NCBI RefSeq assembly: GCF_026283965.1
Contig: NZ_JAPDPD010000018.1
Coordinates: 57,409-121,408 of the forward strand
DNA: 64,000 bases
Source of the DNA: Dyella subtropica
GTDB lineage: Bacteria > Pseudomonadota > Gammaproteobacteria > Xanthomonadales > Rhodanobacteraceae
Reading direction: 5' to 3'
The position numbers and the translations under genes are program-made. Positions 50,885 through 59,917 of the stretch are shown piece after piece; within the stretch, counting starts at the first letter, position 1, and each line of letters opens with the position of its first letter. The notes below the pieces were generated by a model. It ran no database searches and was not told the origin of the DNA. It saw only the letters and a program-made list of their open reading frames with translations.

Positions 50885-51538
50885 ATGCCAAGCTCAAAAC
50901 CAACTACCGGCACATCGGGAAAAAGAGCGGCGAAAAGAGCGGCCGTAGACTGGCGCGAGCTGGAGCGGCGCCTGGCGACGGCTCGCCACGCGATCGAGCA
51001 TGGCTGGGCGACCTCGCCAGACGAGAGTCGACGCATCCTGCAATCGAGGGCGCAGCATCTGGCCCAAGAGGCCGAGCCGGATGCCCGCGCCGATGAATAC
51101 ATCGAGATGGTGGAGTTCGACCTCGCCTACGAGCGCTACGCCATCGATTCGCGCTACGTGCGCGAGGTCTGTCCGCTCGAAAACCTCACGCCGCTGCCGT
51201 GTACGCCAAAGTTCGTGCTCGGCATCATCAATCTACACGGTGAAATTCTTTCGGTCATCGACATCAAGATCTTCTTCGAGCTTCCTGCGCCAGGCTTGAC
51301 CGATCTGAACAAGGTTATTGTTCTGCAGGCCGGGAACATGATCTTCGGCGTGCTGGCGGATTCGGTTGTCGGCGTCCGCCAAGTCCCCGCCGCTGATATT
51401 CAGCGCTCCCTGCCCACGCTTACGAAAATCCGGGCGGCCTATCTGCTGGGTTTGACCTCGGCCCGGACCGTGATTATCGACGCGGAAAAACTACTGTCCG
51501 ACGCAAACATCGTCGTGAACGAGCAGGTGTACGAATAG
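50885..51538 (+). CDS. CheW-like coupling protein 2 (WspD-like)
   Basis: 217 aa with GGGGCGAAAG before the ATG. A charged, helical N-terminal extension of about 70 residues (KRAAVDWRELERRLATARHA, ILQSRAQHLAQEAE) precedes the CheW domain: EMVEFDLAYERYAIDSRYVREV, LGIINLHGEILSVIDIKIFF and MIFGVLADSVVGVRQV. Two CheW proteins in one operon fit the Wsp plan, where both contact CheA-like WspE and the receptor. Confidence 0.92.
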   Translation: MPSSKPTTGTSGKRAAKRAAVDWRELERRLATARHAIEHGWATSPDESRRILQSRAQHLAQEAEPDARADEYIEMVEFDLAYERYAIDSRYVREVCPLENLTPLPCTPKFVLGIINLHGEILSVIDIKIFFELPAPGLTDLNKVIVLQAGNMIFGVLADSVVGVRQVPAADIQRSLPTLTKIRAAYLLGLTSARTVIIDAEKLLSDANIVVNEQVYE

Positions 51539-51579
51539 CACGAAACTCAGACTTCTGGATCGCGAAGGGGGATGGCGAG

Positions 51580-53043
51580 ATGAAACTGACCGTGGGCGTG
51601 AAGATCGGAGCCGGGTATGCCTTGGCGTTATTGGTTCTCGCCGCATTCGGCATACTTTCATATCGAAATGCGACTGGCTATGTGGAGGCCATTGGGCGTC
51701 GTGTGAGTGACTATCAGTTGATCGATAGCCTCCAAGGTGTGATGTCGGCCATGCAGGATACCGAAACCGGTCAGCGCGGCTACCTCATCGTCGGCGAGGA
51801 TCGCTATCTGGAGCCGTACCGGTCCGGGATCGCGGCGGTCGATAAATACCTGAGCAAACTCCGGTCGCTGACTGAAGCCAATACGGACCAGCAGCGCGAG
51901 CTCGACGCGCTTGAGCCACTTGTCGCGGCAAAGTTGGATGAATTGAAGGAAACGATTGAACTTCGAAAATCCAAGGGCTTCGACGCCGCGTTGAAGGTGG
52001 TGCAGACCGATCGCGGTAAACAAATTATGGACGATATTAGAAAAATAGTAGGTCAGATGAGTGGCAGGGTTCGCATGTCGGTGGCACAGCTTGATGATGA
52101 AATCAGTGCGCGATCGCGTATGTCTATTTACGGCATCGTTTATGGCATACCGGTTGCCGCTATAACGCTGTCACTTTTAGGTCTTCTGGTCACGCGCACT
52201 ATTACCCATCAATTACGGGAGAGTATCGCGCAACTATCGTCCTCGGCGGCCGAGATTCTGGCAACGACCACCCAGCTGGCTTCGAGTGCGATGGAGACGG
52301 CTACCGCGGTCAGCGAGACGACCGCGACGGTCGAGCAAGTCAAGCAGACCGCGCAGCTCACCAACCAGAAGGCACGCTACGTGTCGGATAGCGCGCAGAA
52401 AGCGGCAAACGTCTCGACCGTCGGCCGTACTGCGGTGGGGGATGCCGTGCAGGGTATGCATCGCATTCAAGAACAGATGGAGTCTGTTGCCGACAGCATT
52501 GTGCGCCTGAGCGAACAGGGTCAGGCGATCGGCGAGATCATCGCCACCGTCAACGGGCTGGCCGAACAGTCGAACCTGCTTGCCGTGAACGCGGCCATCG
52601 AGGCCACCAAGGCGGGCGAGCAAGGCAAAGGCTTCGGCGTGGTGGCACAGGAAATCAAAAGCCTTGCCGAGCAGTCCAAGCAGGCGACCGCCCAAGTGCG
52701 GACCATACTCGGTGACATTCAGAAGGCCACCAGCACGGCGGTGCTCGCTACCGAGCAGAGCAATAAGGCCGTGGATGCGGGTGTGAAGCAGACCGGCGAA
52801 ACCGGCGAATCGATCCGCCTGCTCGCCGACAGCATTGGCGAGGCTGCGCAGGCGGCGACGCAGATCGCCGCGTCCAGCCAGCAGCAGATGGTGGGCATGG
52901 ATCAAGTCGTGGTGGCGATGGAGAGCATCAAGCTGGCCAGCACGCAGAACGTCGCAGGAACCCGCCAGGCGGAAACTGCCGCACAGGATCTCCATACGCT
53001 AGGGCAGCGGCTTGGCGACCTGATCGGGAGTCGAAGTGCCTGA
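51580..53043 (+). CDS. Methyl-accepting chemoreceptor with CHASE3 sensor
   Basis: 487 aa with two membrane helices (about 7-27 and 187-208). The periplasmic part carries CHASE3 with the hallmark MQDTETGQRGYLIVGEDRYL. After the second helix there is little or no HAMP domain. The coiled-coil signalling domain has the conserved tip QSNLLAVNAAIEATKAGEQG and KGFGVVAQEIKSLAEQSKQA. Candidate methylation Glu/Gln pairs flank it. It senses an unknown periplasmic or membrane cue. CHASE3 lies here where WspA has a different 4-helix bundle. Good GGGGG and GGCGAG sites precede the ATG. Confidence 0.93.
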   Translation: MKLTVGVKIGAGYALALLVLAAFGILSYRNATGYVEAIGRRVSDYQLIDSLQGVMSAMQDTETGQRGYLIVGEDRYLEPYRSGIAAVDKYLSKLRSLTEANTDQQRELDALEPLVAAKLDELKETIELRKSKGFDAALKVVQTDRGKQIMDDIRKIVGQMSGRVRMSVAQLDDEISARSRMSIYGIVYGIPVAAITLSLLGLLVTRTITHQLRESIAQLSSSAAEILATTTQLASSAMETATAVSETTATVEQVKQTAQLTNQKARYVSDSAQKAANVSTVGRTAVGDAVQGMHRIQEQMESVADSIVRLSEQGQAIGEIIATVNGLAEQSNLLAVNAAIEATKAGEQGKGFGVVAQEIKSLAEQSKQATAQVRTILGDIQKATSTAVLATEQSNKAVDAGVKQTGETGESIRLLADSIGEAAQAATQIAASSQQQMVGMDQVVVAMESIKLASTQNVAGTRQAETAAQDLHTLGQRLGDLIGSRSA

Positions 53044-53116
53044 TCGAAGCTCTGGCAAGGTGGACTGACACCACGGTGCCAGTTGAATCGACGATGAGCT
53101 TACAAAGGCGTACATC

Positions 53117-55432
53117 ATGGCCGAAAAGAACGACGATCCACTGGAAAGGCTGCTAGTGACCTTTCGGTCCGAGGCGGACGAGCATCTGAAGTCGATGTCG
53201 TCCGGCTTGCTCGTGCTCGAGCAAATGCCGAAGGGGGAGTCGTCGACGGCGATCATAGAAACGATATTTCGCGATGCGCACAGTCTCAAAGGAGCCGCGC
53301 GCGCGGTGAACCTCAAGCCCATCGAGTCCGTCTGCCAATCGCTGGAAAGCGTTTTCGCCGCGTTGAAGCAAGGGCGCCTCGGCGTGACTTCGCCTCTACT
53401 CAATTTGTTGCACGACGCGGTGGATGCGATAGGTCGGCTGCTGTCGATGGACAAAGTCGCGCTCAAGCGGCGGCCCCCGCTGGCGGCGACCATCGTCCGG
53501 CGTCTGGACGATGCCTTGATCGACGTGCCGGTCGACCCGGATATGCCGGTCGAGCCTTCCGCGGACGACGTTACCCAGGCGCAGCCCGTGCAGCTCTCTC
53601 TGGCGCCTGAGACGGTTCGTGTTTCCATCGCGAAGCTGGACACCGTGATGCATCATGTGGAGGAACTGCTGGGGCCGCGACTGGCAGCGCGTCAGCGCGC
53701 TCAAGAGCTGCGCGAGGCCGGCGCGGCGTTCGCGCTTTGGAAGAAGCAGCGCTTGCGCCTGCAGCCGAGCTTGCGTCTGCTCGAGCGCGCTTTCTTATCC
53801 GAGTCCAGGCGAATGCAACCAAACGGCAGCCGCGATGGCACGGGCAACGGCGTAGCCGGCAGGACGCAGGAACTCTCCCGATTGCTCGAATACCTGGATG
53901 CCGAGCAGGTGCAAATGAAAGTTCTGGAGGACCGATTGGCACGGCTGAGCCAATCGGCCGAGCACGATCAGCGTACGCTGGCCGGTATGACCGACAGTCT
54001 GTTGCGCGACGTCAAAGAAATGCAGTTGCTGCCGTTTTCGTCGCTGATCGAGGTCTTTCCGCGGCTTGTCCGCGAACTCGCTCGCGAGCAAGGGAAGAAG
54101 GTGGAGTTGGTGATTCAGGGCGGCGAGATCGAAATCGACCGGCGCATCCTGGATGCCATGAAAGATCCTCTCATCCATCTTCTGCGTAATAGTGTCGATC
54201 ACGGCATCGAAAAGCCATCAGTCCGCGAGGCCAAGGGCAAGCCACCACGCGGAAGAGTCACCTTGTCGATCTCCCAGATAGACAGCGGCAAGGTAGAGGT
54301 GGTCGTGGCTGACGACGGCGCTGGGATCGACGCCGCGTCGGTCCAGGCGGCAGCCCGCAAGCTGGGTGTCGCCGCCACGCGGGATGCGGGGCAGGTGGAC
54401 GAAAAGGAAACCTTGGCGCTCGTGTTTCGCTCCGGCATCAGCACCAGCCCCATCATCACCGATGTCTCCGGCCGCGGACTCGGGCTGGCGATCGTGCGTG
54501 AAAAGGTCGAGCGCCTGGGCGGCAACATCGCCATCGAATCCCAGGCGGGTGCCAGGACACGTTTTCGCATCGCGCTGCCGCTGATGCTTGCCAATTTTCG
54601 CGGTGTCCTGGTTCGCTCAGGCGGGCAGATATTCGCCATCCCCGCGGTTCATATCGAACGCGTGTCGCGCATCGCCCAAAGCGACATCCGGACCGTGGAA
54701 AACCGGGAAACGATGCTGGTCGATGGCGAGGCGGTTTCTCTGGTATGGCTCAGCGATGTGCTGGAATTGCCGCGCCCGCACGCCAATGCTCAGCAGACCG
54801 ATTACGTATGGCTGGTTGTGCTTGGCATGGCGCATCTGCGCGTCGCTTTTCGCGTGGAAGAGGTCATCGACGAGCACGAGGTTCTGGTCAAGCATATCGG
54901 CCGGCAGCTTGAGCGCGTGCGCAACGTCGCCGGCGCAAGCGTGCTCGGAACCGGACAGATCGTGCCGGTGTTGAATGTTTCCGATCTTCTGAAGTCCGCG
55001 ATCAAACATGTGTCAGTACCGATGCCGGTCGGGACGAGCGTTTCGGCTGGCAACGGCACTGAGGTGGAAAATCCATCGATCCTGGTGGTGGAGGATTCGA
55101 TCACCTCGCGTTCGCTGCTCAAGGGCATCCTGGAGTCGGCGGGCTTTGGTGTGACCACGGCGGTGGATGGCGCCGACGCCTATACCACGCTGAAAACCGG
55201 ATCCTTCGACCTGGTGGTCTCCGACGTGGAGATGCCGCGCATGGATGGTTTCGACCTTACCGCCAAACTGCGAGCCGACAAGCAGCTCGCCGAGCTGCCG
55301 ATCGTACTGGTTACGGCGCTGGGGTCGCGCGAGCACCGCGAACGCGGGATCGACGTCGGCGCCAATGCCTATATCGTCAAAAGTAGCTTCGACCAGAGCA
55401 ATTTGCTGGAAGTGATTCGCAGGCTTCTATGA
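53117..55432 (+). CDS. CheA-like hybrid kinase with C-terminal receiver (WspE-like)
   Basis: 771 aa. P1/HPt domain with the phospho-acceptor His55 in DAHSLKGAARAV. A region of low complexity and coiled coil follows (residues about 180-290), with no clear P2. Dimerisation and HATPase: HLLRNSVDHGIEKP (N box), VADDGAGIDAA (G1) and SGRGLGLAIVREKVE (G2). P5 CheW-like domain: FRGVLVRSGGQIFAIPAVHIER. The receiver at the end has acceptor Asp in VVSDVEMPRMDGF and Lys in YIVKSSFDQ. It phosphorylates CheB and the REC-GGDEF-EAL protein downstream; its own receiver may act as a phosphate sink. Confidence 0.95.
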   Translation: MAEKNDDPLERLLVTFRSEADEHLKSMSSGLLVLEQMPKGESSTAIIETIFRDAHSLKGAARAVNLKPIESVCQSLESVFAALKQGRLGVTSPLLNLLHDAVDAIGRLLSMDKVALKRRPPLAATIVRRLDDALIDVPVDPDMPVEPSADDVTQAQPVQLSLAPETVRVSIAKLDTVMHHVEELLGPRLAARQRAQELREAGAAFALWKKQRLRLQPSLRLLERAFLSESRRMQPNGSRDGTGNGVAGRTQELSRLLEYLDAEQVQMKVLEDRLARLSQSAEHDQRTLAGMTDSLLRDVKEMQLLPFSSLIEVFPRLVRELAREQGKKVELVIQGGEIEIDRRILDAMKDPLIHLLRNSVDHGIEKPSVREAKGKPPRGRVTLSISQIDSGKVEVVVADDGAGIDAASVQAAARKLGVAATRDAGQVDEKETLALVFRSGISTSPIITDVSGRGLGLAIVREKVERLGGNIAIESQAGARTRFRIALPLMLANFRGVLVRSGGQIFAIPAVHIERVSRIAQSDIRTVENRETMLVDGEAVSLVWLSDVLELPRPHANAQQTDYVWLVVLGMAHLRVAFRVEEVIDEHEVLVKHIGRQLERVRNVAGASVLGTGQIVPVLNVSDLLKSAIKHVSVPMPVGTSVSAGNGTEVENPSILVVEDSITSRSLLKGILESAGFGVTTAVDGADAYTTLKTGSFDLVVSDVEMPRMDGFDLTAKLRADKQLAELPIVLVTALGSREHRERGIDVGANAYIVKSSFDQSNLLEVIRRLL

Positions 55433-55511
55433 GTGCCTGAGGATGAGCGCCAGTGAATCCGCCTGTCGATGCCGTGTTGTGATGAAACTGGACGCATCAT
55501 GAGACCACGCC

Positions 55512-56582
55512 ATGATCAAAGTGTTGATAGTGGAAGACTCGGCCGTGATACGCGAAATGCTCGCCGGCCTTCTCGGTGCCGACCCCGACATACAAATAGT
55601 GGGTATGGCATGCGACGGCGTAGAGGCGATCGAGGCTGTCGGCCGCTATCGGCCCGACGTGATCGCGATGGATATCCATATGCCGAACATGGACGGCCTG
55701 GAGGCCACGCGGCGAATCATGGAAACCAAGCCGACCCCCATCGTCATCGTCAGCGGGAGTCGCGACGTTGGGGAGATGGCGACGACCTTCAAAGCGCTTG
55801 AGGCGGGCGCCTTGACCGTGCAGCCGAGGCCGGCAGGTATCGGCCACGCCCTGCATGAAGTGATGGCCAAAGAACTGCTGCAGACCATGAAGCTGATGTC
55901 GGAGGTCAGGGTCGTGCGGCGTTGGCCGCAGGGGCGGCTGGCTGCACCTGGGGCAGGCCGGGGAGAAGCAAGCGCTGCCGTAACGACGAGGCAGCGCATC
56001 GTCGCCATCGGCGCTTCGACCGGGGGGCCGATGGCGCTGCAGATCTTGCTGGCGGGCTTGCCGGAGACCTTTCCGCTTCCCGTGTTGGTGGTCCAGCATA
56101 TGGCGGATGGCTTTACCTATGGGTTCGCCGAATGGCTCAGACAGTCGGTCAAGCTGCCGATACATGTGGCCCGGCAAGGCGAAGCCATCCGCCCGGGTCA
56201 CGTTTACTTGGCACCCGATGCCTATCAAATGAAAGTGGCTCGCGGCGACAAAATCCTCCTGCTCAAGGATCTGGGCGAGAACAGCGTGTGTCCTTCGGCG
56301 TCCTGCCTATTTCGTTCGGTCGCCGAGGTCTACGGTCGCGACGCCGTCGCCGGCCTGCTCAGCGGGATGGGCCGCGACGGTGCCGCGGAATTGCGGCTAT
56401 TGAGAGATTTGGGGGCTATCACCTTCGCGCAGGACGAGGCCAGTTCTGTCGTGCATGGCATGGCTGGTGAGGCCATTCGGCTCGACGCGGCGATGTATGT
56501 GCTTGCTCCGGACAAAATCGCCAACTGGCTGATGACGCTAGCGAGTCATCGCGAACGATCAGTCATGGAACCCGATCCATGA
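55512..56582 (+). CDS. CheB-type protein-glutamate methylesterase (WspF-like)
   Basis: 356 aa. Receiver residues 1-120 with Asp54 in IAMDIHMPNMDGLEATRRIM. After a linker, the CheB methylesterase domain has the catalytic triad loops AIGASTGGPMALQ (Ser), VVQHMADGF (His) and LLSGMGRDGAAEL (Asp). It demethylates or deamidates the receptor when phosphorylated, resetting the pathway. Its stop overlaps the next start as ATGA, so the output protein is translationally coupled to it. Confidence 0.96.
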   Translation: MIKVLIVEDSAVIREMLAGLLGADPDIQIVGMACDGVEAIEAVGRYRPDVIAMDIHMPNMDGLEATRRIMETKPTPIVIVSGSRDVGEMATTFKALEAGALTVQPRPAGIGHALHEVMAKELLQTMKLMSEVRVVRRWPQGRLAAPGAGRGEASAAVTTRQRIVAIGASTGGPMALQILLAGLPETFPLPVLVVQHMADGFTYGFAEWLRQSVKLPIHVARQGEAIRPGHVYLAPDAYQMKVARGDKILLLKDLGENSVCPSASCLFRSVAEVYGRDAVAGLLSGMGRDGAAELRLLRDLGAITFAQDEASSVVHGMAGEAIRLDAAMYVLAPDKIANWLMTLASHRERSVMEPDP

Positions 56583-59500
56583 AACACAGCAACAAGACGA
56601 GCGGTGTCGAGATTCTGGTGGCCGAGGACAGCCCGACCCAGGCGGAGAGGTTGCGCTTCTTGCTGGAGGGGCATGGTCATACGGTGACGGTCGCCACTGA
56701 CGGTTTGCAGGCGTTGGAGGCATGCCGACAGCGCAAGCCCGTCTTGATCGTCAGCGACGTCATGATGCCAGGGATGGACGGCTTCGAACTGTGCACGGAA
56801 CTCAAGCAAGACAAAGAGTTTCAGGACATCCCGATCGTGCTCCTTACGACGCTGTCCGACGTGTCGGACATCATGAAGGGACTGCAGTGCGGTGCCGATA
56901 ATTTCATCCGAAAACCCTACGAGGACCGCTACCTGCTCGCGCGGATCGATTGCCTGCTCATGACCAACGAGTTGCGCAGGAACCAGAAGATCCGAATGGG
57001 AGTGGAAATCTATCTCGGCGGGGAAAAGCATTTCATCACGGCCGAGCGGCAACAGATCGTCGACCTGCTCATCTCGGTGTACGAAGAGGCCATTCACCTC
57101 AGCGAGGATCTCAAGGAACGGCAGCGTGAGTTGGCGGACTCGAACAGCATGCTGGCTGGCCTGTACCACGTTGCCGAAGGCTTGAATCTCGCCTTGAGCG
57201 AACGCGATGTGTGCGAGCAGGCGCTTGAACATGCCATGTACCTCCCGGGGGTCCAGGCTGGGTGGATAGCGCTTTGGGATGGCAGGGGTTCCTTTCGCTT
57301 AGGCGCGGCGCTCAATCTTCCCGAGGGGAGCATTTCGATGGATGGCGGTTGTGAATGCCAACGCCGCTTCCTGGCGGGTGAAAGGCAGTGCGCAAGCAAC
57401 ATGGAGGAGTGTGAACGTCTGAAGTCAGCGGGGGGTAAGAAGCGCCGCCCAAGTCACCACGCCTACATACCGCTGTGGAGCGGCAAGCAGAGTCTGGGCA
57501 TATTGAATTTGGTCAGGGCGGAGCAGGGCGTTTTCAAAGAAGGCGAGTTGGAATCGCTTTACGGCGTGGGCCACCAAGTAGCGGTCGCGCTGGAGCGCGC
57601 CCGCCTGTACGAACATCTGGAGGGGCTCGTCGACGAGCGAACTGCCGAGCTCACCACCGAGATCGCCGAACGAAAGCGCGTGGACAAACGATTCCACATG
57701 CTCTTCGAGTTCGCACCGGATGCGGTCGTGATGATCGCGCCGTCCGGTGTCATTGCGCTGGTCAATCGCCAGGCCGAGGCCGTATTTGGCTACCCCAGAG
57801 ACGAGTTGATTGGCGAGCGGGTCGACAAGCTCTTGCCGCATGGTTTTCGGCAGGCGCAGATGGATGTGGATCGCGGCCATGCCACGCCGCCGGCGATGGA
57901 GGGGGGCGGCATGGAGCTGATCGGCTTGCGCAAGGACGGTGCGAGTTTTCCGGTGGACATCAGCCTTAGCCCGATGGGATCGGGAGAGGGCGTCATGGTT
58001 GCCGCGGCCGTGCGCGACGTGACCCAGCGCAAAGTCTACGAGGCGAGAATCGCCCGTCTCAACCGTATCTACGCTGTGCTCAGCAGCATCAATACCACCA
58101 TTGTCCGCGTACGCGAGCGCCAGCAGCTTTATGACGAAGCCTGCCGCATAGCGGTGGAGCTCGGCAATTTCAGCTTCGCGTGGATCGGTACGTTCGACGC
58201 GGTCACCCAAGCGGTCACACCGGTAGCCAGTATGGGGCGCGACGATGATTGCCTGCGCCGGATCGATTTGGGTGCGGCGGAAGAAGCGCCATTGAATTGC
58301 CCTTCTACCCTCCAGTTCATAGCCCGGAAGCAACCGGTGATCTGCAATGACATCGCTGCGGATGAAAACATGCGTTCGTTGCGGACGGACGCCCTGAGTC
58401 GCGGCTATCGATCGGCGGCGTTATTCCCTCTGATACTGCAGGACGAGTTGGTCGGTGTGCTGGGGCTTTACTCCGCAGAGGCAAATGTATTCGACGCGGA
58501 GGAGAACCGCTTGCTGGTCGAGATGGCCGGTGACATTTCATTTGCCATGGATCATATCGCCAGCGAAGACCGGCTCAACTATCTCTCCTTTTACGATGCG
58601 ATTACCGGTTTGCCGAATCGCATGCTGTTCCTGGATCGCGTCGGTCAGAAGATCCATGCCGCGCGCCGCAGCCGCAAAGCGCTATCGGTCATCATGCTCG
58701 ATCTGATCCGGTTCAGCCGGATCAACGAATCCCTGGGCCGGCAAGCCGGTGACGAGCTGTTGCGTCAGCTCTCCGCACGTCTGCGGGAAGAGCTGGCGGA
58801 GACCGACGTGCTCGCCCATTTTTCGACAGACCACTTCGGTATCGCGACCCATTACGACGACGAAAGGGTGACCATCGTGCATATTTTGGAGGGTGTGTTG
58901 TCCGCCATCCAAAATCGGCCGTTCTTGATCAGCGGACAGGAGCTGAGCATCTCAGCGAGGGCGGGGATCGCGTCCTATCCCGGCGACGGCAAGGACATCG
59001 ACGCGCTTTTGTACAACGCCGAGTCCGCGCTTAAAAACGCCCGAATGTCCGGCGACAAATATTTGTTCTACCGACCGTCATTCAATGTGATGGTGGCTGA
59101 GAAATTGTCTCTGGAAAACAAGTTGCGGCGGGCGCTGGAGCGCGATCAACTGGTGCTGCATTACCAGCCGAAGGTCGATATCAATAGCGGAAAAATTAAT
59201 GGCTTGGAAGCGCTCATACGCTGGAATGATCCGGAGATGGGTCTGGTGCCTCCATTGAAATTCGTCCCCTTGCTGGAGGAGACGGGGATGATCATGGAGG
59301 CGGGCATGTGGGCGCTTGGAAAGGCGGTATCCGATGCCCTCGACTGGCAGGCCAAAGGCCTTCCTCCATTGAGAGTGGCGGTGAATGTGTCGCCGGTTCA
59401 GCTGCACCAGAGAAATTTCGTCGGCATCATAGAGCACGTGTTGAATGGCCGAAGTGACGTGGCGGCCATACTGGAACTTGAAATCACCGAAAGCCTGGTC

Positions 59501-59881
59501 ATGCAGGATATTGTCTCCAATATCCAGAAGCTCAGGGTCATCCGCGAGATGGGCGTGACGGTGGCGATCGACGATTTCGGCACCGGCTATTCGTCGCTCA
59601 GCTATATCGCCAAGCTGCCGGCCAATACGCTCAAGATCGACCGTTCATTCATCATGAACATGGCCAGCAATTCGGACGACAAGACCATCGTGTCAACGAT
59701 CATCTCGCTTGCGCATTCGTTGGGTATGCGGGTGGTCGCAGAAGGTGTCGAAACCGACGAGCAGGCGAGGTTCCTGCGTTTGCTCAAATGCGATGAATTC
59801 CAGGGCTTTCTGTTCAGTCCGGCCGTTCCCGCGGAGCAGATCGAGAAGCTTTTGCGCGAGGGGACGTCGTTGCATTGCTGA
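56579..59881 (+). CDS. REC-GAF-PAS-GAF-GGDEF-EAL response regulator, predicted c-di-GMP phosphodiesterase
   Basis: 1100 aa. Receiver with Asp60 in IVSDVMMPGMDGF, GAF about 195-350, PAS about 370-490 (MLFEFAPDAVVMIAPSGVIA, FGYPRDELIGERVDKLLP), second GAF about 500-655, GGDEF about 660-830, EAL about 840-1095. In the GGDEF domain the active site reads HFSTDHFGIA where RxGGDEF is expected, so cyclase activity should be lost. The EAL domain keeps every recognised catalytic element: LEALIRW (near 875), AVNVSPVQL, LELEITES, IDDFGTGYSSL (near 998), LKIDRSF, VVAEGVET, and CDEFQGFLFSP. It occupies the WspR position in the operon but should hydrolyse c-di-GMP. The receiver links it to the CheA-like kinase. 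Confidence 0.93.
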   Translation: MKHSNKTSGVEILVAEDSPTQAERLRFLLEGHGHTVTVATDGLQALEACRQRKPVLIVSDVMMPGMDGFELCTELKQDKEFQDIPIVLLTTLSDVSDIMKGLQCGADNFIRKPYEDRYLLARIDCLLMTNELRRNQKIRMGVEIYLGGEKHFITAERQQIVDLLISVYEEAIHLSEDLKERQRELADSNSMLAGLYHVAEGLNLALSERDVCEQALEHAMYLPGVQAGWIALWDGRGSFRLGAALNLPEGSISMDGGCECQRRFLAGERQCASNMEECERLKSAGGKKRRPSHHAYIPLWSGKQSLGILNLVRAEQGVFKEGELESLYGVGHQVAVALERARLYEHLEGLVDERTAELTTEIAERKRVDKRFHMLFEFAPDAVVMIAPSGVIALVNRQAEAVFGYPRDELIGERVDKLLPHGFRQAQMDVDRGHATPPAMEGGGMELIGLRKDGASFPVDISLSPMGSGEGVMVAAAVRDVTQRKVYEARIARLNRIYAVLSSINTTIVRVRERQQLYDEACRIAVELGNFSFAWIGTFDAVTQAVTPVASMGRDDDCLRRIDLGAAEEAPLNCPSTLQFIARKQPVICNDIAADENMRSLRTDALSRGYRSAALFPLILQDELVGVLGLYSAEANVFDAEENRLLVEMAGDISFAMDHIASEDRLNYLSFYDAITGLPNRMLFLDRVGQKIHAARRSRKALSVIMLDLIRFSRINESLGRQAGDELLRQLSARLREELAETDVLAHFSTDHFGIATHYDDERVTIVHILEGVLSAIQNRPFLISGQELSISARAGIASYPGDGKDIDALLYNAESALKNARMSGDKYLFYRPSFNVMVAEKLSLENKLRRALERDQLVLHYQPKVDINSGKINGLEALIRWNDPEMGLVPPLKFVPLLEETGMIMEAGMWALGKAVSDALDWQAKGLPPLRVAVNVSPVQLHQRNFVGIIEHVLNGRSDVAAILELEITESLVMQDIVSNIQKLRVIREMGVTVAIDDFGTGYSSLSYIAKLPANTLKIDRSFIMNMASNSDDKTIVSTIISLAHSLGMRVVAEGVETDEQARFLRLLKCDEFQGFLFSPAVPAEQIEKLLREGTSLHC

Positions 59882-59917
59882 CCATGCAAGGGTTTCAGGT
59901 AGCGGTATGGATGGCGT

